NCBI RefSeq assembly: GCF_000016065.1 | Contig: NC_009092.1 | Span: 3,038,001-3,102,000, forward strand | Reading direction: 5' to 3' | DNA from: Shewanella loihica PV-4 | Lineage (GTDB): Bacteria > Pseudomonadota > Gammaproteobacteria > Enterobacterales > Shewanellaceae | Length of the DNA stretch: 64,000 bases | Notes under the pieces: generated by a model | Seen by the model: only the letters and a program-made list of their open reading frames with translations | Databases searched by the model: none | What the model was told of the DNA's origin: nothing | Position numbers and translations under genes: made by a program | Shown: piece by piece, positions 27,579-34,141 of the stretch | Layout of the letters: every line of letters starts with the position of its first letter | Numbering within the stretch: the stretch's first letter is position 1

Positions 27579-27590
27579 GTAACTAGTTAC
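27579..27590. promoter_or_regulatory. Candidate HxlR-type operator
   Basis: GTAACTAGTTAC is a perfect 12-bp palindrome in the divergent promoter region, with a further GGTAAG/GTTACC pair nearby. HxlR (DUF24) regulators bind short palindromes of this kind in their own promoter. Confidence 0.5.
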
Positions 27591-27658
27591 CTTATGGTAA
27601 GTAGAAGCCATGGTTAAAAGTAGAAAACTGCCAGCCCCAAGACGCTAAGGAAGCCTCA

Positions 27659-27994
27659 ATGGTTCACACCACCGCCCCCGAAAATTACTGTAATGTCGAT
27701 AAATATCTGTCTTTAATATCAACCAAATGGACAGCCCACATCATCTATCTCCTCAGTCAACACCCAGTGATGAGATTTGGTCAGATCCAGAAGCAACTAG
27801 CCCTCGTCTCCAGCAAGGTACTGAGTTCGCGTTTAAAGCTACTGGAGGCTGAAAAGTTTATCTGGCGAGAGCAGCAAGCGACCATCCCGGTAACGGTTAA
27901 CTATGGACTGACACCTAAAGGACAAGAGCTGGCCGATATCGTCCTCAAGATTGTCGAAAAAACAGAATCATGGAGCCTGGATGGCCACAAGTGA
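27659..27994 (+). CDS. HxlR-family winged-helix transcriptional regulator
   Basis: This 111-residue protein is a complete HxlR (DUF24) regulator: a leading cysteine (NYCNVDKYLSLISTKWTAHI), a winged helix-turn-helix (MRFGQIQKQLALVSSKVLSSRLKLLE, cited in parts) and the wing with YGLTPKGQELADIV. In this family the N-terminal cysteine often senses quinones, aldehydes or reactive oxygen/chlorine species. It faces the NTF2-like gene across a shared promoter region. Confidence 0.9.
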   Translation: MVHTTAPENYCNVDKYLSLISTKWTAHIIYLLSQHPVMRFGQIQKQLALVSSKVLSSRLKLLEAEKFIWREQQATIPVTVNYGLTPKGQELADIVLKIVEKTESWSLDGHK

Positions 27995-28370
27995 GATTCT
28001 AGATAACCAATTTATGAGACACTTGCGTTGGCGACAACGCTGATATCGCCCGATTCCCCTCCCCCCATAGTCCGAGAGCAAAGCGATTTAGTTGCATTTC
28101 TAGCATCTAGCCAGTTTGAGGATTGGCAAGTAAGCCGTAACCATGGCTTTATGATGTATCAATTGCCTGCCGCAGGTGCAGTGCATGGATGCACCAATGT
28201 CGAGATCACTTGGATGTGATTAAACGACCTTTATGTGCAAACACCTAGTTATCCATCTCTTCGATTGAGCGACTTCTGTATCCGCGACGATCAAACACCA
28301 AATCATTTTTGGACATTTTCGAGTTAAAGCCTTAACGCTAACCTGTCAGTTTCGGATAAAAATTCTATGG
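27995..28370. other. Junction region between the HxlR gene and the cassette array
   Basis: No convincing gene. A 63-codon frame (28028-28219, TTG start) has no ribosome-binding site or recognisable motif. Several small hairpins are present (near 28030 and 28170). The first attC-like site of the array starts right after this region. Confidence 0.35.
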
Positions 28371-28470
28371 GATAACACCCGCCTAATGGGCAGAATAAGC
28401 TTGACTAAAATTACGAGAAATCAGCGTCAGCCAAGCTTTAGACGTCCATTCATTAATGCGTTTGTTATGT
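28371..28470 (-). repeat. attC-like recombination site A
   Basis: On the minus strand it begins CATAACAAACGCATTAATG directly after the lipoprotein gene stop and ends ATTAGGCGGGTGTTATCC. Inner segments AAGCTTGGCTGA and AGTCAAGCTT pair. This is the R''-L''-L'-R' layout of integron attC sites, close in style to Vibrio repeats. It is the last site of the array. Confidence 0.8.
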
Positions 28471-28471
28471 G

Positions 28472-28813
28472 TTACCTGGTGATGAACAACTCTTCAACGA
28501 TCAAATGCCAGCCTTGTTTCTTCATACACTGCACTAGTAAAACGCTTCGGAGAGCATGAGTGGGTAACTTTGAGCTTGATGATTTCAACTGATTCAAACA
28601 CAAGTTCAGAGCCTTGGTTTGTTCAGCCTTTTGCTTATCAGTCAGGCTATAAGTATCTTTACTGCCAATTGGAGCCCACGACTTATAGTACCCAAAATGT
28701 GGTTCTATCAATTCGAGTCCAGTTAACTCTTGGCTGGTTTGCTCATATGTTCCTGTGGTTCTACAGCCGACCAACAGCATAATTAGACAAACTGTGGCTA
28801 AAATTCTACTCAT
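28472..28813 (-). CDS. Cassette-encoded small lipoprotein, unknown function
   Basis: This 113-residue protein has a lipobox (IMLLVGC, Cys near 17) and a mature part of about 95 residues with two further cysteines (LNLCLNQL and LLVQCMKKQGW) that could form a disulphide. It is the last cassette in the array, and its stop codon abuts attC site A. I do not recognise the family. Confidence 0.65.
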   Translation of the reverse strand: MSRILATVCLIMLLVGCRTTGTYEQTSQELTGLELIEPHFGYYKSWAPIGSKDTYSLTDKQKAEQTKALNLCLNQLKSSSSKLPTHALRSVLLVQCMKKQGWHLIVEELFITR

Positions 28814-28829
28814 TACTTTCCCGTATACA

Positions 28830-28926
28830 TAATACCGCGTGAATATGTGAACCGTTTTCTAGATATCGATTTACGCAGCAAAGGGCATGACAATCTTGGA
28901 GAATCTAACTTTAGCGGATTGCTAAG
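28830..28926 (-). repeat. Degenerate attC-like site B
   Basis: On the minus strand CTTAGCAATCCGCTAAAG overlaps the membrane-protein stop codon, and CACGCGGTATTATG lies at the other end. CCGC/GCGG pair, but the GTT core is altered to GTATTAT. It is probably a worn attC, placed where one is expected. Confidence 0.4.
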
Positions 28927-29329
28927 TAGCATTATCATTCTGCTCTGCAAGTTTCCGGATCTCTGGCAATTGGTACTGTAGTATGCCAAAAATGACAATC
29001 AGCGGAATTATTGCAAGCCATAATACCCCATCAATAAACCACAATGTGGTGAATAGGATTTGAATAAACACATATAAGATCAACTTGAGCCAAGGTGGAA
29101 ATATAAGCATTTGTCCAATTGCTAGAAATGGTAAAGCAAAGAGTAAGGTCGAAAATACGACAAGTGCTGGATGAAACCCAAGAACTTCAGCACCGACAGT
29201 CTCTTGGAAAAAGTCATAGCCAAAAACTACAAATATGGGAAATAGCGACAAAACTACATAGAGCACACTCTGCCTTTCCTTAGCTATCAACTTCGAGTGT
29301 TCATCATTTTTCTGCTGAAGAGTCTTCAT
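28922..29329 (-). CDS. Cassette-encoded integral membrane protein, unknown function
   Basis: This 135-residue protein has about four hydrophobic segments (VLYVVLSLFPIFVVFGY, LVVFSTLLFALPFLAIG, LILYVFIQILFTTLWFI and VLWLAIIPLIVIFGILQ) between charged ends. It lies between attC-like sites B and C as a single-gene cassette. There is no family recognition. Confidence 0.65.
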   Translation of the reverse strand: MKTLQQKNDEHSKLIAKERQSVLYVVLSLFPIFVVFGYDFFQETVGAEVLGFHPALVVFSTLLFALPFLAIGQMLIFPPWLKLILYVFIQILFTTLWFIDGVLWLAIIPLIVIFGILQYQLPEIRKLAEQNDNAT

Positions 29330-29341
29330 ACCATCCTTGCC

Positions 29342-29421
29342 ATTTAACGCCGGTCAGTAGCATCCGAGTGAAACGAGGTCCAGCGAACAACGGGAACGTT
29401 GCTCGCTGACTTGGTTATAGC
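29342..29421 (-). repeat. attC-like recombination site C
   Basis: On the minus strand CTATAACCAAGTCAGCGAGC contains the stop codon of the Cys-rich gene, and the site ends TACTGACCGGCGTTAAATG. GTCAG/CTGAC and an inner GCGAGCAACG/CGTTGTTCGC hairpin pair. Confidence 0.8.
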
Positions 29422-29711
29422 TTGCCATTTATATTGCGAGTTTTTATTTCTTGAAGACAAGCGATGCACATTACTTTAGGGGCAGCGAAGGCAGCAGCAA
29501 CTTCATTCCAATCACCTTGACTCATGAGCATATCGTCACAGGACTTGCACCACACATTCTCGACTTCTGAACGGTCAGGTTCATTTTCATCATCTGCATC
29601 AAAATACTCTATCGGAAGATGGTCAGCAGATTGGTTCACGAGATGTTGGCATACAAGCGCATAATCCATCAATCCATGCTTACAACAGTCAATTTTTTCG
29701 GAGTTATCCAT
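29415..29711 (-). CDS. Cassette-encoded Cys-rich (probable zinc-binding) protein
   Basis: This 98-residue protein has C-C-x-H-G at the N-terminus, C-x-H near residue 22, W-C-x-x-C-D near 55 and C-x-x-C near 84, a spacing that suggests one or two structural zinc sites. Similar small proteins occur in many unrelated bacteria without known function. The stop codon TAA lies inside the R'' box of attC site C, typical for cassettes. Confidence 0.7.
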   Translation of the reverse strand: MDNSEKIDCCKHGLMDYALVCQHLVNQSADHLPIEYFDADDENEPDRSEVENVWCKSCDDMLMSQGDWNEVAAAFAAPKVMCIACLQEIKTRNINGKL

Positions 29712-29723
29712 ATACCCTCATGA

Positions 29724-29824
29724 GCTATAACGCTCCACTATGGAGCGAGTAATAGTTGGCTAAAATGTGTAGCGAAGCGAAGCCAAGCCAACTGTTACGA
29801 GTCCCGCTTCAGTGGTTTGTTAAG
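29724..29824 (-). repeat. attC-like recombination site D
   Basis: On the minus strand CTTAACAAACCACTGAAGCG at the gene stop and CATAGTGGAGCGTTATAGC at the other end, with CCACT/AGTGG pairing. The middle (GTTGGCTTGGC, then a TAGCCAAC complement) pairs too. A GTGTAGCGAAGCGAA segment of the centre is shared with site E. Confidence 0.85.
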
Positions 29825-30245
29825 TAGCCGACTTCCATTTAGCTACAATGCTTTCGTATTTTTCGTCGACCAGTTCGTCATCGTCTGGGCAAGAAAATAA
29901 AACAACTTGAAGAGCATTATAGGATTTTGGAAATTCAGAAAGCTTATCCATTATTTCCAGTGCTTCAGAGTCGGTTAGCTTGTTTTTGTGAATGTACGAA
30001 AGTGAAGCTGGTTCAACGATGTCCTGGACAGGGCTGGCAAATGATTGCTTCCAATAATTATACATTTCCAAGTGCTTTGCTTGCCTCAACTTCTCTGATG
30101 CTGGCAAACGACATATTTCATGAAGTACAAGAAAGGGAGCATCTTCACCTAATTCAATTGATAGCTCGATGATTCGTTTCCATTCACTTTCATCATGGTA
30201 AGGAAATTTGCAATCGATACTGTAATAGAATTCTTCGTAGGTCAT
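29820..30245 (-). CDS. Cassette-encoded soluble protein, unknown function
   Basis: The frame is open up to 30404, but that extension lies across attC site E. The start at 30245 (MTYEEFYYSIDCKFPYHDES, preceded by GGCGATAAA) is therefore used, giving 141 residues. The protein is acidic and helical, with a C-terminal FSCPDDDELVDEKYESIVAK region. No motif is recognised. Its stop falls in the R'' box of attC site D. Confidence 0.65.
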   Translation of the reverse strand: MTYEEFYYSIDCKFPYHDESEWKRIIELSIELGEDAPFLVLHEICRLPASEKLRQAKHLEMYNYWKQSFASPVQDIVEPASLSYIHKNKLTDSEALEIMDKLSEFPKSYNALQVVLFSCPDDDELVDEKYESIVAKWKSAT

Positions 30246-30268
30246 TTTATCGCCGATGTATCCTTGGT

Positions 30269-30371
30269 TATTTAACGCCCGCATAATGGGCGGATTAAAC
30301 TTGGCTAAACTGTGTAGCGAAGCGAAACTGATCCAAGCTTTAGCAGTCCCGTACTTAATTGGCTTGTTAGG
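30269..30371 (-). repeat. attC-like recombination site E
   Basis: On the minus strand CCTAACAAGCCAATTAAG at the gene stop and CATTATGCGGGCGTTAAATAA at the far end. The centre contains CTTTGCTTCGCTACACAG-type sequence related to site D, and TAAAGCTTGGAT/AGCCAAGTTTA pair. Confidence 0.85.
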
Positions 30372-30666
30372 TGTTTTTATCCACAAGCATACCATTTTTA
30401 ACATCAGTTGGGATATTAACCCACGTTGTTTGATTATTTGTTGCTAGATTAATATTACAGTTTTTGGCGACTTTGAGTATGTGATGAAACCAATCTGAAT
30501 GACTCCACTCTCTTGGTGGTGGAGAAGTAAATGCTTTTAGGTTGCTATCCCACTTCACTTCAGCGGCTTCTCGATAAATATATTGATAACTAGAGTTACC
30601 GCCACTAGCTAAAACTAATATCAATTGACCGTTTTCAAGTACTTCCACACGCTCGATTAGTTCCAT
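30367..30666 (-). CDS. Cassette-encoded small protein, unknown function
   Basis: The frame starts at ATG 30666 or 30672, six bases apart. The product is about 99 residues: beta-rich start (ELIERVEVLENGQLILVLAS), then SSYQYIYREAAEVKWD and a tryptophan-containing SPPPREWSHSDWFHHIL helix. Proteins with this layout occur in integron cassettes, as far as I recall, but no function is known. Its stop falls in the R'' box of attC site E. Confidence 0.65.
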   Translation of the reverse strand: MELIERVEVLENGQLILVLASGGNSSYQYIYREAAEVKWDSNLKAFTSPPPREWSHSDWFHHILKVAKNCNINLATNNQTTWVNIPTDVKNGMLVDKNT

Positions 30667-30677
30667 GATCAATAAAT

Positions 30678-30760
30678 ACCTAACGCCCGGCTAAACGGTG
30701 CGAACGCAGTGAGCGTCCGGCGGAGTGAAACGGAGCGTATTTAAGCCGCTTGTTACATGT
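30678..30760 (-). repeat. attC-like recombination site F
   Basis: On the minus strand GTAACAAGCGGCTTAAATAC at the phosphatase gene end and TTTAGCCGGGCGTTAGGTAT at the far end. GCGGCTTAAA and TTTAGCCGGGC pair imperfectly, and an inner CGCTCACTGCG/CGCTCCG-type stem is present. Confidence 0.85.
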
Positions 30761-30761
30761 T

Positions 30762-31088
30762 TTAGCTAAGGCGAACATGCCTTGCCACCCTAGACTCTAA
30801 CAGCCGAATTAACTCTGGCTGCATACGGTCGTAATTGTCGGGGATATCTAAGCAGATCAACTTTTTCCCTTTGAGAAAATCTTTAAACTTTTTAGATACC
30901 TTATTTCTATGACTCTTTTCCATTACAAGGATGACATCAGCCCATTCGACAAGATCACCACTGACCACTGTTTCTGCATCCGAGTTTGTGCCTGCTCCAA
31001 TAGCGTTAATTCCGGGGTACTTGGAGAATACTTCTTCTCCCGTAGGACTTCTCAACCTATTTTCACTGCAAACGAATAGTAGATTCAT
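30762..31088 (-). CDS. Cassette-encoded low-molecular-weight phosphotyrosine phosphatase-like protein
   Basis: This 108-residue protein has the LMW-PTPase P-loop C7-S-E-N-R-L-R13-S-P-T at the very N-terminus and a later LDIPDNYDRM segment that may hold the general acid aspartate. It is shorter than typical 150-residue enzymes. The family removes phosphate from tyrosine or acts as arsenate reductase. The function as a cassette product is unknown. It sits between attC sites F and G. Confidence 0.8.
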   Translation of the reverse strand: MNLLFVCSENRLRSPTGEEVFSKYPGINAIGAGTNSDAETVVSGDLVEWADVILVMEKSHRNKVSKKFKDFLKGKKLICLDIPDNYDRMQPELIRLLESRVARHVRLS

Positions 31089-31100
31089 CAGATTCCTGGT

Positions 31101-31228
31101 GACATGTAACGCCCAATTAAGGTGTGAAGCACGCGACCACAGAACTTAATTTAACCACCGTAAACACTAAACTTAACCCAAACCAAAAATGCCAAGCGTG
31201 CTGAATCACTCTTAAATTGTTTGTTAGC
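31101..31228 (-). repeat. attC-like recombination site G
   Basis: On the minus strand GGCTAACAAACAATTTAAGAG includes the stop of the Mrr-like gene, and CACCTTAATTGGGCGTTACATG closes the site. CAATTtAAG and CTTAATTG pair. At about 125 bp it is the longest of the array. Confidence 0.8.
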
Positions 31229-32024
31229 CGTTTCCTTCAGCCATGTACATACCTTTTGCCATAACCTTAGAAGGAGTTACATCATCACTCGTATATAGAA
31301 TACAGTTTGGGTTGTACTCTCCGTTTTGGTGCATTTCCCATTCAGCTGCAAGCAACTTACTTTCAAAATGATTAAAATTGAGATTGAACCAGTTTTGTAG
31401 TTGCTGAAAGTTGTCAGCCTGCATTTCCCCTTGATGCTCTTCATGCATCGTGTCTAGAATAATTGGATAATTCCGATCAGTTGCAGCCATTAGTGCTTTT
31501 CTCGCAACACCCAATAACATTTGTCCCGTAAATTTGAGCTGAAAGTCCATTAGGTGATGTCGAAGCCCATATTTAATTCGAATTTCTTTCGAGTGAGACC
31601 AATATCTATTTTCCAGTAAGTCCAAGCGAGCTTCATAGGTTTTAAGTATTTCAGATTCGATAAAACCTTTAGTTTCTTCTTTGAGCTCGTCAAGTGTTAA
31701 GAGCTTAACGTTGGTATTCTTCGAAGCCTCAATTGCTCCAGATTGAAATCCACTGCTAGAAACAATAAATGCTTTGTCTACCCCTAGATCTTCTGAAATG
31801 CTGCGAAGAGCTAATACGTGACCTTTGTTTACCTTACGTTTCCAGAGCTTTGCTTCAACAATCCATTTTAGGTCGATGCCCAAAAATTTAGTTTTTACAA
31901 ATACATCAACATCATGGTTTGTCCTGACACCAGTTAAGCTGACATTTGTTTCAGCTTCTGCTCCAATAGCATTGAAGTGCTCGCATATTTCCTCTTGAAA
32001 GATAAACCAATCTTCTTGACGCAT
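31224..32024 (-). CDS. Cassette-encoded Mrr-type restriction-endonuclease-like protein
   Basis: The 266-residue product carries a PD-(D/E)XK nuclease core in its first 115 residues: H-D38-V-D40-V, then V-E57-A-K59-L-W, then KAFIVSSSGFQSGAIEASKN and LLTLDEL. This is the Mrr_cat pattern. The C-terminal 140 residues (starting ESEILKTYEARLDLLENRYW) are unknown and may recognise DNA or a partner. It is the first cassette of the array. A type IV restriction or other anti-phage role is an inference from the family. RBS GAAGGTG precedes the ATG. Confidence 0.75.
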   Translation of the reverse strand: MRQEDWFIFQEEICEHFNAIGAEAETNVSLTGVRTNHDVDVFVKTKFLGIDLKWIVEAKLWKRKVNKGHVLALRSISEDLGVDKAFIVSSSGFQSGAIEASKNTNVKLLTLDELKEETKGFIESEILKTYEARLDLLENRYWSHSKEIRIKYGLRHHLMDFQLKFTGQMLLGVARKALMAATDRNYPIILDTMHEEHQGEMQADNFQQLQNWFNLNFNHFESKLLAAEWEMHQNGEYNPNCILYTSDDVTPSKVMAKGMYMAEGNG

Positions 32025-32059
32025 TAATCACCTTCAATACTCATATTTTTTGTCGAAAC

Positions 32060-32066
32060 GGCTAAC
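32060..32066 (-). promoter_or_regulatory. Cassette boundary (GTTAGCC core) upstream of the first cassette
   Basis: On the minus strand GTTAGCC lies 36 bp before the Mrr-like ATG. It resembles the GTTRRRY recombination core, so it is probably the attI- or attC-side edge of the array. The upstream sequence does not look like a full attC. Confidence 0.45.
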
Positions 32067-32077
32067 ATTTTATTAGT

Positions 32078-32196
32078 GCGCATGCGCGTTTACCTCGTTG
32101 GACCAGTTAAAACGCGCATAGTTAACTATCTGTATACAATGAACTTATCAGCATTTTGCTAAATATACCATCTGGAAAAACGCGCATGCGCGTTTT
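32078..32196. repeat. GC-rich palindrome cluster next to the array
   Basis: ATGCGCGTTT (32082-32091) pairs with AAACGCGCAT (32110-32119) around an 18-bp loop. AAAACGCGCATGCGCGTTTT (32177-32196) is a perfect 20-bp palindrome built from the same motif. The flanking sequence is AT-rich. Confidence 0.8.
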
Positions 32197-32522
32197 CCAA
32201 ACCTATTATCCACTTAACGAATAGTTTAAGTGATTAATTTTAATGGTATTTGATTAAGTAGGAGTGAGAAAATGCGCACGAATACAGGATGAAAATCGTT
32301 CAAAATCCTTATGATTTAAATATGACTGTGTACTTATCCAGTTTTTAATGGGGAGTAGTGAATTACACCACACAGCGTAACGATAGAAATCTCTAGACCA
32401 AAGAGTCCGTTCGTTGCAAATCCACCGACACCGTTTAACTCATTTTGAGGCAAAATCAGTTAGCTTTCACACCTTAATCACACCCACACAGCTAAATCGA
32501 AGAAACGTTGAATACACAGTGT
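32197..32522. other. AT-rich stretch beside the array
   Basis: No gene, hairpin or known motif was recognised. No integrase reading frame is present here on either strand. Confidence 0.4.
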
Positions 32523-32771
32523 AAGCACGCTTTTGGCCCTCGGCGGCATGGACGCCGCCGTGGAGCGTATAGGGACATATTTACAGTGTGCCAAAAGCGT
32601 ACTTGCACAGCCCTCGCCGGGCAGGCGTTAGGTAGCCATGAAGGTACGACTTTCAAACACCTAATCAATTCTAATACCACCAAACGCGATCACCTTGAAT
32701 CACGACATTCGTACTTCCATGTACAGCACTCGCCGGGCAGGCGCTAGGTTGCCATGAAGGTACGACCTTCA
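32523..32771. repeat. Repeat element: 14-bp inverted repeat around a hairpin, plus two 48-bp direct repeats
   Basis: AAGCACGCTTTTGG (32523-32536) and CCAAAAGCGTACTT (32591-32604) are inverted copies with one mismatch. Between them CGGCGGC-ATGGAC-GCCGCCG (32541-32560) forms a hairpin. Two 48-bp direct repeats (32608-32655 and 32724-32771) begin CAGC-C/A-CTCGCCGGGCAGG and differ at only a few positions. No protein is encoded. It looks like a non-autonomous repeat of the genome. Confidence 0.65.
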
Positions 32772-32905
32772 GAAATCCTCCCAGCACCCAAGCTGCCAGA
32801 CGCCCCCCTAAGAGGAAGCCAAAAACAACAATGCCCAACCCCATCCAAGGTCGAGCATTAACATTATTCAGAATTAGCGCTTACTCTAAAAGCTACACTA
32901 GGGCG

Positions 32906-34132
32906 CTACCTCTGATCCTCAATCACCACCCCATCATCCGCCAGCGCCCCTGGCGCCACCAGCGCCACCTCCCCCGACAGTTGGGTCTCGGCGCGGATCG
33001 AGTCCTGCACGGCGGCGATATCCAGCTGTGGCCCCGTCGCCTCATCCACCTCGCACAGCAGACGCATCAGATCGTTGTCCTGCTGACGGGTGACGACTAA
33101 GCGCACCTTCACAATGCCCGGATGACGGCGGCGAATTCGCTCCACCTGCTCGGGATGGACAAACAGGCCCTTCACCTTAGTGGTCTGATCCGCGCGGCCC
33201 ATCCAGCCCTTGATGCGCACATTGGTGCGGCCGCAGGCACTCGTGCCCGGCATGATGGCCGACAAGTCGCCGGTGGCGAAGCGCACTAGCGGATAGTCGC
33301 GGTTAAAGCTGGTGACCACCACCTCGCCTACCTCGCCTTCGGGCACAGGAGTTAAGGTGCCGGGCCGCACTATCTCGACGATGATATCTTCGGCAACCAC
33401 CAGGCCTTCACCCGAGACGCTCTCGAAGGCGATAAGGCCAATATCGGCGGTGACATAGGCCTGCTTGACGTCGATATCCGCCGCCTCGAAGCTGGCCTTG
33501 AGGGAGGGGGTTAACACCTCACCCGACACCAGTGCCTTGGTGATGGAACTGGTATCCTTACTCAGGGCTTTACCCTTCTCCAGCAAGATATTAAGAAACG
33601 AGGGGGTGCCGCAGTAGCCATTTGGCTTAAGCGAGGCGATAAGGTCCAGCTGCATCTCGCTCTGCCCAGGCCCTGCCGGGATAACGGTGCAGCCACAGGC
33701 CCTGGCGCCCGAGTCCATGATGAAGCCGCCGGGCGTCAGATGATAAGCCAAGCAGTTTTGCACCAGGTCGCCTGCTCGAAATCCGGCGGCGAAGAAGGCC
33801 TGCCCCATGCGCCACCAGTCGTGGCCGTCACACTCGGGATCATAGATGGGCCCGGGTGACTGAAAGATGCGCCCGCTGGGCTTTCTTGGCGTCATGCCGG
33901 CAAAAGGCGGCAGTTTGGCCTGCAGGGCGATAAGGTCTGCCTTGTGGGTGATGGGCAGGGTCGCCAGCGCCTCACGGCTATCGATGCTGCTCACCTCGAT
34001 ATCGGTCAATAGCTCGGCGTAATAGCGGCAGTTTGCCTTGGCATAGCTGAGCTGCTCGGGCAGCGCCGCCATCAGCTGCTGCTCGCGCTGCTCGGGCGCA
34101 AGCGCCTCTTCGGGTTTGAAATAATCGGCCAT
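32906..34132 (-). CDS. Phenylacetate-CoA ligase-like (PaaK family) adenylate-forming enzyme
   Basis: The 408-residue protein is PaaK-like: an N-terminal LPEQLSYAKANCRYYAEL segment, PSGRIFQSPGPIYDPE in place of the phosphate-binding loop region, and the later VVVTSFNRDYPLVRFATGDLS, GRADQTTKVKGLFVHPEQVE and C-terminal LVVTRQQDNDLMRLLCEVDE. It should activate an aryl or other carboxylate to its CoA ester. It is the last gene of the minus-strand transporter/ligase operon, 9 bp after the ATPase gene. The substrate is not known. Phenylacetate itself is unlikely, since no paa genes are adjacent. Confidence 0.82.
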   Translation of the reverse strand: MADYFKPEEALAPEQREQQLMAALPEQLSYAKANCRYYAELLTDIEVSSIDSREALATLPITHKADLIALQAKLPPFAGMTPRKPSGRIFQSPGPIYDPECDGHDWWRMGQAFFAAGFRAGDLVQNCLAYHLTPGGFIMDSGARACGCTVIPAGPGQSEMQLDLIASLKPNGYCGTPSFLNILLEKGKALSKDTSSITKALVSGEVLTPSLKASFEAADIDVKQAYVTADIGLIAFESVSGEGLVVAEDIIVEIVRPGTLTPVPEGEVGEVVVTSFNRDYPLVRFATGDLSAIMPGTSACGRTNVRIKGWMGRADQTTKVKGLFVHPEQVERIRRRHPGIVKVRLVVTRQQDNDLMRLLCEVDEATGPQLDIAAVQDSIRAETQLSGEVALVAPGALADDGVVIEDQR

Positions 34133-34141
34133 ATTGCCTCC

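Noticed and set aside
28028..28219. 63-codon frame after the HxlR gene
   Set aside because: TTG start without a ribosome-binding site, no recognisable motif, and no clear attC partner.
30246..30404. Longer N-terminus of the 141-residue cassette protein
   Set aside because: The extension crosses attC site E and encodes sequence of the recombination site. The ATG at 30245 lies just inside the cassette.
32125..32160. CTGTATAC half-site considered as a LexA box of a lost integrase promoter
   Set aside because: The second half (ACAG at the correct distance) is absent.
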